NCBI GenBank assembly: GCA_947304405.1
Contig: CAMZBB010000002.1
Coordinates: 18,200 to 82,199 of the forward strand
Origin: an uncultured Clostridia bacterium
GTDB taxonomy: Bacteria; Bacillota; Clostridia; Saccharofermentanales; Saccharofermentanaceae
DNA: 64,000 nucleotides
Direction: 5' to 3'
In this document: positions 1-7,903 of the stretch, one piece after another
Layout of the letters: the number at the start of each line of letters is the position of its first letter
How positions within the stretch are numbered: position 1 is the stretch's first letter
Program-made: the position numbers and the translations under genes
Notes under the pieces: model-generated
Told to the model about the DNA's origin: nothing
Database searches by the model: none
Seen by the model: the letters and a program-made list of their open reading frames with translations, nothing else

Positions 1-281
1 CTCAGGAGTACGTTGCCATCATCAACGAGTTCGGCGGCGCTATGCCTGATGCTATCGGCATTCCTGAGGAGCAGCTCCGTAAGGCAGCTCAGCTCGCAGT
101 CTGCAAGATCAACATCGACTCTGACCTCCGTCTGGGCATGACAGCTGGTATCCGTAAGCACTTCGTTGAGCATCCTGATCACTTCGATCCCCGTCAGTAT
201 CTTGGTGACGGCCGTGCTAACGTTAAGGCTATCGTTGCTCACAAGATCAAGGAAGTTCTCGGTTCTGACAACAAGATCTGA
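1..281 (+). CDS. fba: Class II fructose-1,6-bisphosphate aldolase, C-terminal end (partial)
   Basis: This is the last 92 or so codons of a gene that begins before the window; codons are in phase from base 3. The encoded segment includes INEFGGAMPDAIGIPEEQ, KINIDSDLRLGMTAGIRK and FDPRQYLGDGR, which match the C-terminal end of class II (zinc-dependent) fructose-bisphosphate aldolases. In that family the NIDSD segment contributes to substrate binding. The enzyme cleaves fructose-1,6-bisphosphate to DHAP and glyceraldehyde-3-phosphate in cytoplasmic glycolysis. The stop codon is followed 30 bases later by a strong intrinsic terminator, so this is probably the end of its transcription unit. The zinc-binding histidines lie outside the window. 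Confidence 0.93.
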   Translation, partial: QEYVAIINEFGGAMPDAIGIPEEQLRKAAQLAVCKINIDSDLRLGMTAGIRKHFVEHPDHFDPRQYLGDGRANVKAIVAHKIKEVLGSDNKI

Positions 282-310
282 TCTTTGGAACAAAACCAAT
301 GAATTTAAGG

Positions 311-338
311 CCCGGCAGAGATTTTTCTGCCGGGTTTT
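311..338 (+). terminator. Intrinsic terminator after fba
   Basis: A nine-base-pair GC-rich stem, CCCGGCAGA with TCTGCCGGG, closes a short loop and is followed by TTTT. It ends the aldolase transcript. Its T tract runs directly into the extended -10 promoter of the next gene. Confidence 0.9.
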
Positions 339-346
339 GTTATAAT
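338..346 (+). promoter_or_regulatory. Extended -10 promoter, probably giving a leaderless mRNA
   Basis: TGT-TATAAT (TGN plus a consensus -10 box) ends seven bases before the ATG at 354. A start site at the usual distance would fall on or one base before that ATG. No Shine-Dalgarno sequence fits in the gap. No convincing -35 box is visible, which is common for TGN-type promoters. Confidence 0.6.
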
Positions 347-353
347 TCCACCT

Positions 354-893
354 ATGAAATCTAAGAAGAGCAGTCTTAAACCTTTATATGAGCGTCCCGG
401 AAGGCTTTCGCCGGAGCGCAGCGTCCCTGTGCCCGGAAAGACTCAGCACAAGGATCTCAGGATCGATGTTCATTATGACACCGAAGAAGATATTCCGGAT
501 CCTGCTAAGGGCGTTACCCCTGAATTTACCGTCAGGTCGCTCAATGCTCTCGATCCTTTTGAAGACGAAGCACTGCTCTCGGGTGAGATCAAACCCAAGA
601 ATACCGGCAAAAAGTCGGGCGTCGAGTCTTTTGAATCGCAGATCTTCGAGGCCGATGAGGATTTCGATGATGAAGAAGAGGAGGATCCCTCAATCTTTAA
701 CAGGGACGGGCATACTTTCATGGTCAATTCCGACCTGATGGCAGGAGGCGCCGAGCCCGTTCACGCAAAGTCCGCTTTCGATGCGGGCAAGCCGTCTTTT
801 TTCACCGATGGGAGAAAGCTGACTCTTTCGCTTATTGGACTGGCAGTACTGATCTTTGCAGAGTTTATCGGGCTGGTTATGCTTTTGAAGTAA
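354..893 (+). CDS. Acidic protein with a C-terminal membrane anchor, function unknown
   Basis: The predicted protein has 179 aa. The first 35 residues are basic (Lys/Arg-rich). Residues 40-125 are strongly acidic, with runs of Asp and Glu such as EADEDFDDEEEEDPS. A single hydrophobic segment of about 22 residues ends the protein (LTLSLIGLAVLIFAEFIGLV), so it looks tail-anchored with its bulk in the cytoplasm. I do not recognise a family. The start at 354 is the first ATG and sits 7 bp after a TATAAT box with no ribosome binding site, so translation may be leaderless. The gene is bounded by terminators on both sides and is a single-gene unit. It could be a low-complexity adaptor; there is no basis for a specific role. 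Confidence 0.7.
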   Translation: MKSKKSSLKPLYERPGRLSPERSVPVPGKTQHKDLRIDVHYDTEEDIPDPAKGVTPEFTVRSLNALDPFEDEALLSGEIKPKNTGKKSGVESFESQIFEADEDFDDEEEEDPSIFNRDGHTFMVNSDLMAGGAEPVHAKSAFDAGKPSFFTDGRKLTLSLIGLAVLIFAEFIGLVMLLK

Positions 894-913
894 AGATGAT
901 TTTTCAAGAATTA

Positions 914-950
914 ACAAAGGGGCTGCCTCGATGCGAGACAACCCCTTTGT
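914..950. terminator. Bidirectional terminator between convergent genes
   Basis: A long stem, ACAAAGGGG... paired with ...CCCCTTTGT around a three-base loop, lies between the stop of the small membrane protein (893) and the stop of uraA (971, minus strand). A- and T-rich flanks allow termination in both directions. Confidence 0.85.
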
Positions 951-970
951 CATTTGGGTATAAGATCAGA

Positions 971-2416
971 TTAGTTTTTCTTTTCTTTCTTTACGGGTTC
1001 AGACATTATTATCGAATCCTTTGAATGAGATGCGTCCGACTTTTCTTCGAAGACATAGTCTTTGCCGGGGAGGAGCGCATTGAGAACGATTCCGACGATG
1101 GAACCGATTGCCAGACCTGAGAGGGAGATGACGATCTTGCCGCAAGGAATGACGATCGCACCGGCGCTGCTATAAGTTACACCGATCGAGAGTACGAGGA
1201 TGAGAGCTGCGATGATGACATTTCTTGCCTTGCTGAAATCGATCTTGTTCTCAACAACGTTTCTGACACCGACAGCGGAGATCATTCCGTAGAGTACCAG
1301 TGAGATACCGCCTACGACAGGTGTAGGGATTGCGGCGATGCATGCTGCGAGCTTGGGTGAGACCGAGAAGCAGATCGCGAAAAGTGCAGCGAGTCTTACA
1401 ACGAAAGGATCGTAAACCTTTGAGAGAGTAAGAACGCCGGTGTTCTCACCGTATGTTGTGTTTGCGGGAGCGCCAAAGAGGGAAGCGAGCGTTGTTGCAA
1501 GTCCGTCACCCATGAGAGTTCTATGGAGTCCGGGATCCTTGATGTAGTTCCTGCCGACAGTTGAGGAGATGGCTGAGATATCGCCGATGTGCTCAACGAT
1601 TGTTGCAAGGGAGATCGGAACAATAGTAAAGATGGCGGTGATGAGAAGACCCGTATCAAGGCTTTCGCCTGTGAAGATGCTGAAAACGGTCTGGTTATAC
1701 TCGAAAGGAAGACCGAACCAAGCTGAGTTCTTGATGTTTTCGATACTTGCCTGTGAGAACAGCTGGAAGTTTGCATTGCCTCCGATGCAGTAGTAACCGT
1801 CAACGATCTGACCTGATGCAAGAGTAAGGATGATGCAGAGGATGCATGCGCCTATGACTCCGAGGAGGATAGGGATGATCTTGATCATGCCCTTGCCCCA
1901 GATGTTGCAGATGACGATTACGAGGATGGCAACGATAGCTACGATCCAGTTAGTGGAGCAGCTGTTGATCGCGGTTGCTGAAAGGCAGAGACCGATCGCG
2001 ATGATGATAGGTCCCGTTACGATAGGCGGGAAGAACTTCATTACGCGGTTGACACCGAATATCTTGATGAGGCCTGCCAGAACGAGATAGACAAGACCTG
2101 CAAGAGCGACACCGAAGCAGGCATAAGGCAGGAGCTCTTTCTCACCGTGAGGTGCGATTGCGAAATAACCTGCGAGGAAAGCGAAAGATGAACCTAAGAA
2201 TGCAGGAACCTTTCTCTTGGAGAGAAGGTGGAAAAGAATCGTTCCCAAACCTGCGAAAAGAAGCGTTGCAGACACCGACAGACCGGTGAGAGCGGGGACA
2301 AGGACGGTCGATCCGAACATGGCGAACATGTGCTGGAATCCGAGCACGATAACACGGCCGGCACCCAGTGATTTCGCGTCATAGACAGCTCCATCCTGAA
2401 GACTGGATTTACTCAT
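971..2416 (-). CDS. uraA: Uracil permease, NCS2 (UraA) family
   Basis: This 481-aa polytopic membrane protein is of the nucleobase/cation symporter-2 family. It has the N-terminal GFQHMFAMFGSTVLVPALTG segment typical of UraA/PyrP, a central QTVFSIF...FTIVPISLATIVEHIGD block with the substrate-binding Glu of NCS2 proteins, and NTTYGENTGVLTLSKVYDP. About 12-14 hydrophobic segments are visible. It imports uracil across the cytoplasmic membrane. The start at 2416 has an upstream GGAGGG. It is divergent from upp, which converts imported uracil to UMP, so uptake and salvage share the 194-bp intergenic region. A minus-strand extended -10 (TGC-TATCAT, plus coordinates 2451-2459) is the likely promoter. 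Xanthine or guanine permeases of the same superfamily are less likely because of the upp linkage and the UraA-type motifs. Confidence 0.9.
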   Translation of the reverse strand: MSKSSLQDGAVYDAKSLGAGRVIVLGFQHMFAMFGSTVLVPALTGLSVSATLLFAGLGTILFHLLSKRKVPAFLGSSFAFLAGYFAIAPHGEKELLPYACFGVALAGLVYLVLAGLIKIFGVNRVMKFFPPIVTGPIIIAIGLCLSATAINSCSTNWIVAIVAILVIVICNIWGKGMIKIIPILLGVIGACILCIILTLASGQIVDGYYCIGGNANFQLFSQASIENIKNSAWFGLPFEYNQTVFSIFTGESLDTGLLITAIFTIVPISLATIVEHIGDISAISSTVGRNYIKDPGLHRTLMGDGLATTLASLFGAPANTTYGENTGVLTLSKVYDPFVVRLAALFAICFSVSPKLAACIAAIPTPVVGGISLVLYGMISAVGVRNVVENKIDFSKARNVIIAALILVLSIGVTYSSAGAIVIPCGKIVISLSGLAIGSIVGIVLNALLPGKDYVFEEKSDASHSKDSIIMSEPVKKEKKN

Positions 2417-2450
2417 AACAAGCCCTCCGTTATGTAGTGGAATTTAGTTT

Positions 2451-2459
2451 ATGATAGCA
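2451..2459 (-). promoter_or_regulatory. Candidate extended -10 promoter of uraA
   Basis: Read on the minus strand this is TGC-TATCAT, about 35 bases upstream of the uraA start codon. A TTGCTT lies at a somewhat long spacing upstream. It has the same TGN extension as other promoters in the window. Confidence 0.45.
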
Positions 2460-2532
2460 CTCTTACGTAAAATCCAAGCAACAAATCTGACATCAGGCTG
2501 TAATAATTTTCGCGCGAGATTTGTGTGTTTTG

Positions 2533-2560
2533 TTGACTTAAAAATTCATTTTAATAAAAT
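2533..2560 (+). promoter_or_regulatory. Promoter of upp
   Basis: TTGACT (2533-2538) and TAAAAT (2555-2560) are separated by 16 bp. They lie about 50 bp before the upp ATG, which has a good AAAGGAG ribosome binding site. No PyrR-type attenuator or riboswitch fold was recognised in the leader. Confidence 0.6.
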
Positions 2561-2610
2561 ATTCAAGAGGTTGCTTTTACCCCATTTCACTTTGGTAAAA
2601 GGAGAAAAAT

Positions 2611-3255
2611 ATGCAGTACAAGGATTTTAAGAACGTTCAGGTCATGGAGCACCCGCTCATCAAGCATAAGATCTCTCTCATGAGAAGCGTTTACACCGGC
2701 AACTACGAGTTCAGAAAGCTCGTTGAAGAGGTTGCCACTCTTGAAGCTTATGAAGCTCTCAGGGATCTTCCTTTGAAGGATGTCGAGATCAAGACTCCTC
2801 TTGAGACGACCATGACACCCATGATCGACGGTAAGAAATTCGCCATCGTTCCCATCCTAAGGGCAGGTCTCGGAATGGTTCCCGGCGTTCAGGCGCTGGC
2901 TCCGCTTGCCAAGGTTGGTCATATCGGTCTTTACAGGGATCCTGAGACTCATGAACCTCACGATTACTACTGCAAGCTCCCTGATCCTATCGATCAGCGC
3001 CTTATACTCGTAGTTGACCCGATGCTCGCTACCGGCGGATCCGCTGTTGATGCAGTCAATTCGATCAAGAAGCACGGCGGAAAACATATCAAGTTTATGT
3101 GCATAATCGCTGCTCCTGTTGGTATTGAAAAGCTTGCAAATGCCCATCCTGACATTGAGATCTATGTAGGCAACGTTGACAGGGAACTCAATGATCACGC
3201 GTATATCCTTCCCGGATTAGGCGATGCCGGCGACAGGATCTTCGGTACAAAATAA
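2611..3255 (+). CDS. upp: Uracil phosphoribosyltransferase
   Basis: The 214-aa length is typical for UPRTase. The protein has the family's [15 protein letters not shown]-terminus, the conserved [12 protein letters not shown] segment, the PRPP-binding signature [15 protein letters not shown] (residues about 131-145) and a C-terminal uracil-binding segment ([17 protein letters not shown]). It makes UMP and pyrophosphate from uracil and PRPP in the cytoplasm. The gene is divergent from the uracil permease, and PRPP would come from the two prs genes at 44-46.5 kb. The start ATG has an AAAGGAG ribosome binding site 7 bp upstream. No key residue appears to be missing. Confidence 0.96.
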   Translation: MQYKDFKNVQVMEHPLIKHKISLMRSVYTGNYEFRKLVEEVATLEAYEALRDLPLKDVEIKTPLETTMTPMIDGKKFAIVPILRAGLGMVPGVQALAPLAKVGHIGLYRDPETHEPHDYYCKLPDPIDQRLILVVDPMLATGGSAVDAVNSIKKHGGKHIKFMCIIAAPVGIEKLANAHPDIEIYVGNVDRELNDHAYILPGLGDAGDRIFGTK

Positions 3256-3263
3256 TAACTAAG

Positions 3264-3272
3264 TGCTATAAT
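3264..3272 (+). promoter_or_regulatory. Extended -10 promoter of the amino-acid binding protein gene
   Basis: TGC-TATAAT lies immediately after upp and about 42 bp before the next start codon. That start codon has a GGAGGT ribosome binding site. This separates the binding-protein transcript from upp. Confidence 0.6.
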
Positions 3273-3313
3273 GCACATGCCATTTTGATGGCAAGAAGAT
3301 TTGGAGGTATATT

Positions 3314-4093
3314 ATGAGATTTTTTAAAGTAGTTGCAGCATGCCTCACTTCGGTCATGCTCGCAGTATCGCTTACTTCATGCGGCAAGTCTGCGTCTAAG
3401 AAATTCGTCGTCGGTTTCGATAACGAATTCCCGCCGATGGGTTATGTTGAGAAAGACGGTTCTTATGCCGGTTTCGACCTTGATCTTGCAAAAGAGTGCG
3501 CAAAGAGAATGGGCATGGAATATGTTGCCCAGCCTATTGCTTGGGATTCAAAGGATAATGAGCTTAAGTCCGGCAACATCAGCTGCATCTGGAACGGCTT
3601 CACGATCACTGAAGAGAGAAAGTCACAGTACGAGTGGACTTCTGCTTACATGAAGAACCAGCAGGTAGTAGTCGTCAAGAACGATTCTTCCGTTAAGGGC
3701 CTTGCTGATCTTGCAGGTCTCAAGGTCTGTGTCCAGAAGGATTCTTCCGGTCTCGAGGCTGTTGAAGGCAAGCCTGAACTCAAGGCAACTTTCAAGGAGC
3801 TCGTACAGGTTGATTCTTACCTCAATGCAATGATGGAACTTGAGTCCGGCAGCGTAGATGCAATCGTCATGGACGAGATCGTTGCACGTTATGAGATCCA
3901 GACATCCGGCAAGCCTTTCAAGGTCCTTGATGAAGCTATCTCTTCCGAGGAATACGGTGTAGGTTTCCTTAAGGGAAATACACAGCTCAGGGACAAGGTT
4001 CAGAAGACCCTTGAAGAAATGGCAAAAGACGGTACAATGGCTAAGATCTCCGAGAAGTGGTTCGGTTCCGACATCACAACCATCGGTAAGTAA
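3314..4093 (+). CDS. Amino-acid ABC transporter substrate-binding lipoprotein
   Basis: This 259-aa protein has a lipoprotein signal peptide, and the lipobox LTSC places the acylated Cys at residue 23. The mature part is a family 3 extracellular solute-binding protein. It has FVVGFDNEFPPMGYVEKDG and FDLDLAKECAKRMGMEYVAQ at the N-terminal lobe, the hinge region with GFTITEERK, and a C-terminal MAKDGTMAKISEKWFG. It captures a polar amino acid (Gln, Glu, His or cystine type) outside the membrane and delivers it to the permease encoded at 4171. A terminator and a new promoter separate it from the permease and ATPase genes, so the receptor can be made in excess. The substrate cannot be assigned from sequence alone. 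Confidence 0.92.
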   Translation: MRFFKVVAACLTSVMLAVSLTSCGKSASKKFVVGFDNEFPPMGYVEKDGSYAGFDLDLAKECAKRMGMEYVAQPIAWDSKDNELKSGNISCIWNGFTITEERKSQYEWTSAYMKNQQVVVVKNDSSVKGLADLAGLKVCVQKDSSGLEAVEGKPELKATFKELVQVDSYLNAMMELESGSVDAIVMDEIVARYEIQTSGKPFKVLDEAISSEEYGVGFLKGNTQLRDKVQKTLEEMAKDGTMAKISEKWFGSDITTIGK

Positions 4094-4115
4094 TCAGTAT
4101 TTAACTTATGCATTC

Positions 4116-4150
4116 AAAGCCCCGTTCGTTATCTTATCGAGCGGGGCTTT
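4116..4150 (+). terminator. Intrinsic terminator after the binding-protein gene
   Basis: AAAGCCCCG pairs with CGGGGCTTT around an inner TCG/CGA extension and an AT-rich loop. It separates the binding-protein gene from the permease gene of the same transporter. The permease promoter follows five bases later. Confidence 0.85.
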
Positions 4151-4154
4151 AGTG

Positions 4155-4163
4155 TGCTATAAT
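4155..4163 (+). promoter_or_regulatory. Extended -10 promoter, probably giving a leaderless mRNA
   Basis: TGC-TATAAT ends seven bases before the permease ATG at 4171. A start site at the normal distance would coincide with the ATG, and there is no ribosome binding site in between. The arrangement matches that at 338-354. Confidence 0.6.
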
Positions 4164-4170
4164 CCGTTGT

Positions 4171-5091
4171 ATGAGTTTTGCAGGGATTTCATTCGATAAT
4201 GGTATATTTGCTACTCTGACAGACTGCAGCATAGTGCTTGCGGTCGTGTGTCTTATTGTGTCTGAGATCATAATGAATTCACACAAGAAGCATTATCCGG
4301 TTGGTGCAAAGATCAAGAAACCGGCGTTCGTCGTGATATTGCATGCCGCAGCCGCGATCTTAGCCCTTCCGCTTGTTATCCGGATCATCTTGTCTTGCAT
4401 AGGTCTTGTTACTGATGACAAGGAAAAGTTCTTTTCAACGATAAAGCTTTTAGGACAGGGATTCGGCTTCTCGTTTGGGATATTCTTCTTTACGATAATC
4501 TTCTCGCTTCCGTTAGGCTTGATCGTAGCGGCAGGGAAGATGTCGAAGATCAAGACGATTTCCGCATTCTTTACGGTATATGTCTCGATCCTCCGCGGCA
4601 CGCCTTTGATGCTGCAGCTCCTTCTCGTGTACTTCGGTCCTTACTATCTTTTCGGCGTAACTACAGGCAATATCGAGATAGGACCGTTCAACTACAGATT
4701 TATTGCTTCGATTATCGGCTTCTCATTGAACTACGCCGCTTATTTTGCCGAGATCTTCAGAGGCGGGATACAGTCCATGCCCAAGGGCCAGTACGAGGCG
4801 GCCCAGGTGCTGGGATTTACCAAGATGCAGACATACTTCAAGATAATCCTGCCTCAGGTAGTCAAAAGGGTACTTCCTTCCGCGGGAAACGAGATAATCA
4901 CGCTGGTCAAAGATACTTCGCTTGCACAGGTCCTGGCAGTTACCGAAATGTTCACGCAGGCATCCGCGCTTGCATCTGCCCAGGTCTCGGTTATGCCGTT
5001 CATTGTGGCAGGACTTTTCTATTACTTGATGAACGTGACTATCGAGACCATATTGGGCCTGTTCGAGAAATCAATGAACTATTACTCGTGA
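4171..5091 (+). CDS. Polar amino-acid ABC transporter permease
   Basis: This 306-aa membrane protein has two N-terminal hydrophobic segments (residues 13-33 and about 48-72). They precede the usual five-helix His/Glu/Gln/Arg permease core, which starts near residue 90. The core contains FFTVYVSILRGTPLMLQLL and the cytoplasmic EAA loop (YEAAQVLGFTKMQTYFKIILPQ) that contacts the ATPase. The protein forms the transmembrane channel for the importer with the binding protein at 3314 and the ATPase at 5101. The extra N-terminal helices make it longer than most family members (about 215-250 aa). The start follows a TATAAT box by 7 bp without a ribosome binding site. An internal start is possible, but the N-terminal hydrophobic segments look genuine. 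Confidence 0.88.
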   Translation: MSFAGISFDNGIFATLTDCSIVLAVVCLIVSEIIMNSHKKHYPVGAKIKKPAFVVILHAAAAILALPLVIRIILSCIGLVTDDKEKFFSTIKLLGQGFGFSFGIFFFTIIFSLPLGLIVAAGKMSKIKTISAFFTVYVSILRGTPLMLQLLLVYFGPYYLFGVTTGNIEIGPFNYRFIASIIGFSLNYAAYFAEIFRGGIQSMPKGQYEAAQVLGFTKMQTYFKIILPQVVKRVLPSAGNEIITLVKDTSLAQVLAVTEMFTQASALASAQVSVMPFIVAGLFYYLMNVTIETILGLFEKSMNYYS

Positions 5092-5100
5092 GGATATGAA

Positions 5101-5853
5101 ATGAATATTCTTGAGATGCATGACATACATAAATCATTCAATGACCTTGATGTCCTCAAGGGTATAGATCTTTCTGTTTCCCAGGGTGAAGTCGTTGCCG
5201 TGATCGGACCTTCAGGCGGCGGAAAATCAACGCTTCTGCGCTGTGCGACCACTCTTGAGAGAATTGATTCCGGCAAGATCGTAATAGGCGGAGACGTGCT
5301 TTGCGATTCTGCTGACGGTAAGATCCATTACTGCGACAAGAATATGCTCTCCGAGATCAGATCAAAGTTCGGGCTTGTCTTCCAGAACTTCAATCTTTTC
5401 CCGCATTTCTCGGTAAGAAGAAATATCACCGAGGCATTGATCCATGTCCATAAGAAATCGAAAGAAGAAGCGAATAAGATCTGTGACGGCCTTCTTGCGA
5501 AAATGGATCTGACGGCAAAGGCTGATGAATATCCGTGCAACCTTTCGGGCGGCCAGCAACAGAGAGTCTCCATCGCGAGGGCTCTGGCCACGAATCCTGA
5601 GATTATATTCTTTGATGAGCCGACTTCGGCTTTGGATCCCGAACTTACTAAGGGCGTCCTTAAAGTAATCCGTGAGCTCGCGCAGGAAAAGATGACGATG
5701 GTCATCGTGACCCACGAGATGAGCTTTGCCCGAGACGTTGCCGACCGTATCGTCTTCATGGACGGCGGTGTTATCGTGGAGGAGGGACCTGCATATGAGC
5801 TTGTCACCAATCCGAAGCAGGAGAGGACCAAAGCATTCCTGGCTGGATATTGA
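5101..5853 (+). CDS. Polar amino-acid ABC transporter ATP-binding protein
   Basis: This 250-aa ABC ATPase is of the GlnQ/HisP type. It has a Walker A GPSGGGKST (residues about 36-44), a Q-loop in FGLVFQNFNLFPHFSV, the signature LSGGQQQR, a Walker B IIFFDEPTSALDPE and the switch His in IVTHE. It hydrolyses ATP on the cytoplasmic face to drive import by the permease encoded 9 bp upstream, and the two genes form an operon. The ATG at 5101 follows GAGGATATGAA, an acceptable ribosome binding site at close spacing. A terminator shared with the convergent anti-sigma gene lies downstream. Confidence 0.94.
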   Translation: MNILEMHDIHKSFNDLDVLKGIDLSVSQGEVVAVIGPSGGGKSTLLRCATTLERIDSGKIVIGGDVLCDSADGKIHYCDKNMLSEIRSKFGLVFQNFNLFPHFSVRRNITEALIHVHKKSKEEANKICDGLLAKMDLTAKADEYPCNLSGGQQQRVSIARALATNPEIIFFDEPTSALDPELTKGVLKVIRELAQEKMTMVIVTHEMSFARDVADRIVFMDGGVIVEEGPAYELVTNPKQERTKAFLAGY

Positions 5854-5876
5854 TCTTGAAGGTGATCATTAAGAAA

Positions 5877-5920
5877 AACAAAGGGCTGCCGCTTTGATTT
5901 GCGACAGCCCGTAATTGTTT
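5877..5920. terminator. Bidirectional terminator
   Basis: GGGCTGCCGC pairs with GCGACAGCCC with one mismatch. The stem is flanked by an A-rich left side and T-rich right side, and lies between the convergent ATPase gene and the anti-sigma gene. It resembles the hairpin at 914-950. Confidence 0.75.
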
Positions 5921-5933
5921 AAGACTTACTTGA

Positions 5934-7109
5934 TTATTTAGTGTTGAACTCTGAATCGTTGATCGTGATCTTGGCTATGTTATCCGTATCTACGAGTCGG
6001 TTGAACAGAACGATGAATCCTGCGTCATTTCCGCAGATATAACCGTAGCTTGCGGTGTTCTCGTTGTATACGAGGTATTCAGATCCGTCCTTATAAGTGA
6101 TCTTGAGGCTTTTTACTGAATCAAGTGCTTCGCCCTTGGGTGCTTTGCCGCCTGTGGAATCCCACTGCATGGCGATAGGGGATACCTTGAGTGTACCGTT
6201 ATCAGCTGACTTAAATGTCTTTGAGCCGAGCTTTTCTGCCACAGGGATCGTGACGGACTTTGAATCCTTGATGTAGTTTTTCTCGCCCTTTCCGGTATTG
6301 GACTTCTCTATGTTTGCTCTTGTATCAGTGTATTCCTGACATGTGAGCGTGATGTGGTCAGTTATTGGTGATTGTACATCAGGTCCGTAAAGGGCATGGT
6401 TATCACACATGTACTCGTAGCAATAGAGCTTCGTATCCGTTGAACGCTGAAGGTCTACCCAGATCTTGCCGACGCCTTCATCGAAGCCGAACATGATGTT
6501 CTGATCTTCGTTGAACCAGGCGCCCTTGGCCTCGTTGTCGAACTGGCTGTAATTAAAGCAGTTGACACCGGCTGCTCTCTCTACCGTGTAAGCTGCTACG
6601 ATGCCCATGCCGTCACGGACAACTGTCTCAACGGTGATAGTGGTGTCGCCGATAGTGGTTGATACAGGTTTGGTCGTGTATTTGCCTGCCAGAAGGCGTG
6701 CTGCGACTTCCGGATCCTGAGCAACGTATTCGATCTTGGGCATTGTGACTTTATTGGATACCGGATTGCCTTTATCATCGATCTTGCCGCTTTCCACAAC
6801 TGTAACCTGGTGGCTCGGTACATTACGCTTTCCTTCGTTGCCCCAAAGCCTGTTAAAGAGTTCTCCGCCCATTGCGGCATTAACTACAAAAGGTGATGCC
6901 ACTACAATTGCGATAGCAGCTGCAGCGATCTTAGGGAACAAGCGGGTTGTATTTGCCTTTTTATTCTGTGTATATGATTTCATCATTTTTTCCTTCCTCG
7001 CCAGATATCTGTCCGAGAAAACATGATCTTCAACACCATCGGTGATGTGATCGAATTCTTCTATACTGATATCTCTGACATTTAACTCGTCGTTAAGATT
7101 GTTTTTCAT
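5934..7109 (-). CDS. Probable membrane anti-sigma factor partnered with the adjacent ECF sigma factor
   Basis: This 391-aa protein has a cytoplasmic N-terminal part of about 75 residues, one hydrophobic segment (IAAAAIAIVVASPFVVNAAM, residues about 77-96) and a large extracytoplasmic region of about 290 residues. This layout is seen in clostridial regulators that hold an ECF sigma factor at the membrane. It is encoded directly downstream of the sigma gene on the same strand. The start is set at 7109 because a good AAGGAGAT lies 5 bp upstream. The open frame extends 32 codons further, but that would overlap the sigma gene. I do not recognise the sensor domain, and the anti-sigma role is inferred from layout and neighbourhood. 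Confidence 0.7.
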   Translation of the reverse strand: MKNNLNDELNVRDISIEEFDHITDGVEDHVFSDRYLARKEKMMKSYTQNKKANTTRLFPKIAAAAIAIVVASPFVVNAAMGGELFNRLWGNEGKRNVPSHQVTVVESGKIDDKGNPVSNKVTMPKIEYVAQDPEVAARLLAGKYTTKPVSTTIGDTTITVETVVRDGMGIVAAYTVERAAGVNCFNYSQFDNEAKGAWFNEDQNIMFGFDEGVGKIWVDLQRSTDTKLYCYEYMCDNHALYGPDVQSPITDHITLTCQEYTDTRANIEKSNTGKGEKNYIKDSKSVTIPVAEKLGSKTFKSADNGTLKVSPIAMQWDSTGGKAPKGEALDSVKSLKITYKDGSEYLVYNENTASYGYICGNDAGFIVLFNRLVDTDNIAKITINDSEFNTK

Positions 7110-7158
7110 AGTAATCTCCTTAAGATAAGGATTTACCTCAATTGTGAGGTTATCCGGT

Positions 7159-7677
7159 TTAAGCTTCCTTGCAGTTCTGACGCAGCAGCTTTTTGGCCCG
7201 TTCATATCGTTTTCTTACATTTGCCTCAGTGATGCCCAGTTTGTCTGCGGTCTGTCTGACCGAATACTCTCTTACGACAAGGCAATCGACGACATCTTGG
7301 TATTTCTCAGGAAGAGAGTTGATGAGGGGAGTGCAAACAGCGCCCTCGTTTGTAGTGATGTCCGGTTCAACGGCTTCACTGCTAATGACTTCTTCAAGAT
7401 TTTCAGAGTAGCTTACGATCTTGTTTTCGTTCTTTCTTTTGTTGTATATGTTGATCGAAGCGTTTTTGATCACTGTTATGATGTACCTTTTGCAATCGTC
7501 CGAATCAGCTTTGGGGAAGAATACCTTATGCTTTATCAGCTGCAGGAAAGCATCCTGTACGGCATCTTCAGCAAGCGACTCGTCGTGCAATACGGACAAT
7601 GCCACACGGAACATCTTCTGTTCGTATAGTTCATAACAGTTTTCAATGAAAGAAATTCTGTTAGTCGGCAATGCCAT
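7159..7677 (-). CDS. ECF-type RNA polymerase sigma factor
   Basis: This 172-aa protein is the usual size for an extracytoplasmic-function sigma factor. Region 2 is visible as FRVALSVLHDESLAEDAVQD (residues about 24-43). Region 4 near the C-terminus has LPEKYQDVVDCLVV, then the helix-turn-helix YSVRQTADKLGITEANVRKR. It would direct core polymerase to a small regulon in response to a signal relayed by the membrane protein encoded next (5934-7109). The start has an AAGGAG upstream. The cognate promoter sequence, possibly including autoregulation from the 226-bp region upstream, could not be identified. Confidence 0.9.
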   Translation of the reverse strand: MALPTNRISFIENCYELYEQKMFRVALSVLHDESLAEDAVQDAFLQLIKHKVFFPKADSDDCKRYIITVIKNASINIYNKRKNENKIVSYSENLEEVISSEAVEPDITTNEGAVCTPLINSLPEKYQDVVDCLVVREYSVRQTADKLGITEANVRKRYERAKKLLRQNCKEA

Positions 7678-7859
7678 TTACTTTTCTCCTTGTCGTTTAC
7701 TTAGGGGCCGTTTAGCTTATAGCTTTCAGGATCCTTATGTGGCCCTTCACCTCATATAACAAAACGGAATCTGATCTTGTGACAAATATCTCGTTATTTT
7801 TTTGAAATTTCCTGCCCGAAAATGAGGTTTATTAGATACAAAACCTAACTTAAGAGCAT

Positions 7860-7885
7860 AAAAAAACCTGCCGGAGTACGGCAGG
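7860..7885 (-). terminator. Intrinsic terminator after glnS
   Basis: On the minus strand CCTGCCG pairs with CGGCAGG around five bases and is followed by seven T residues. It ends the gltX-glnS transcript. Confidence 0.85.
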
Positions 7886-7903
7886 CTTTGTGTTTTGAAC
7901 GGT

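Noticed and set aside
7110..7205. Longer N-terminus of the anti-sigma gene
   Set aside because: It overlaps the sigma gene end, and a strong AAGGAGAT supports the start at 7109.
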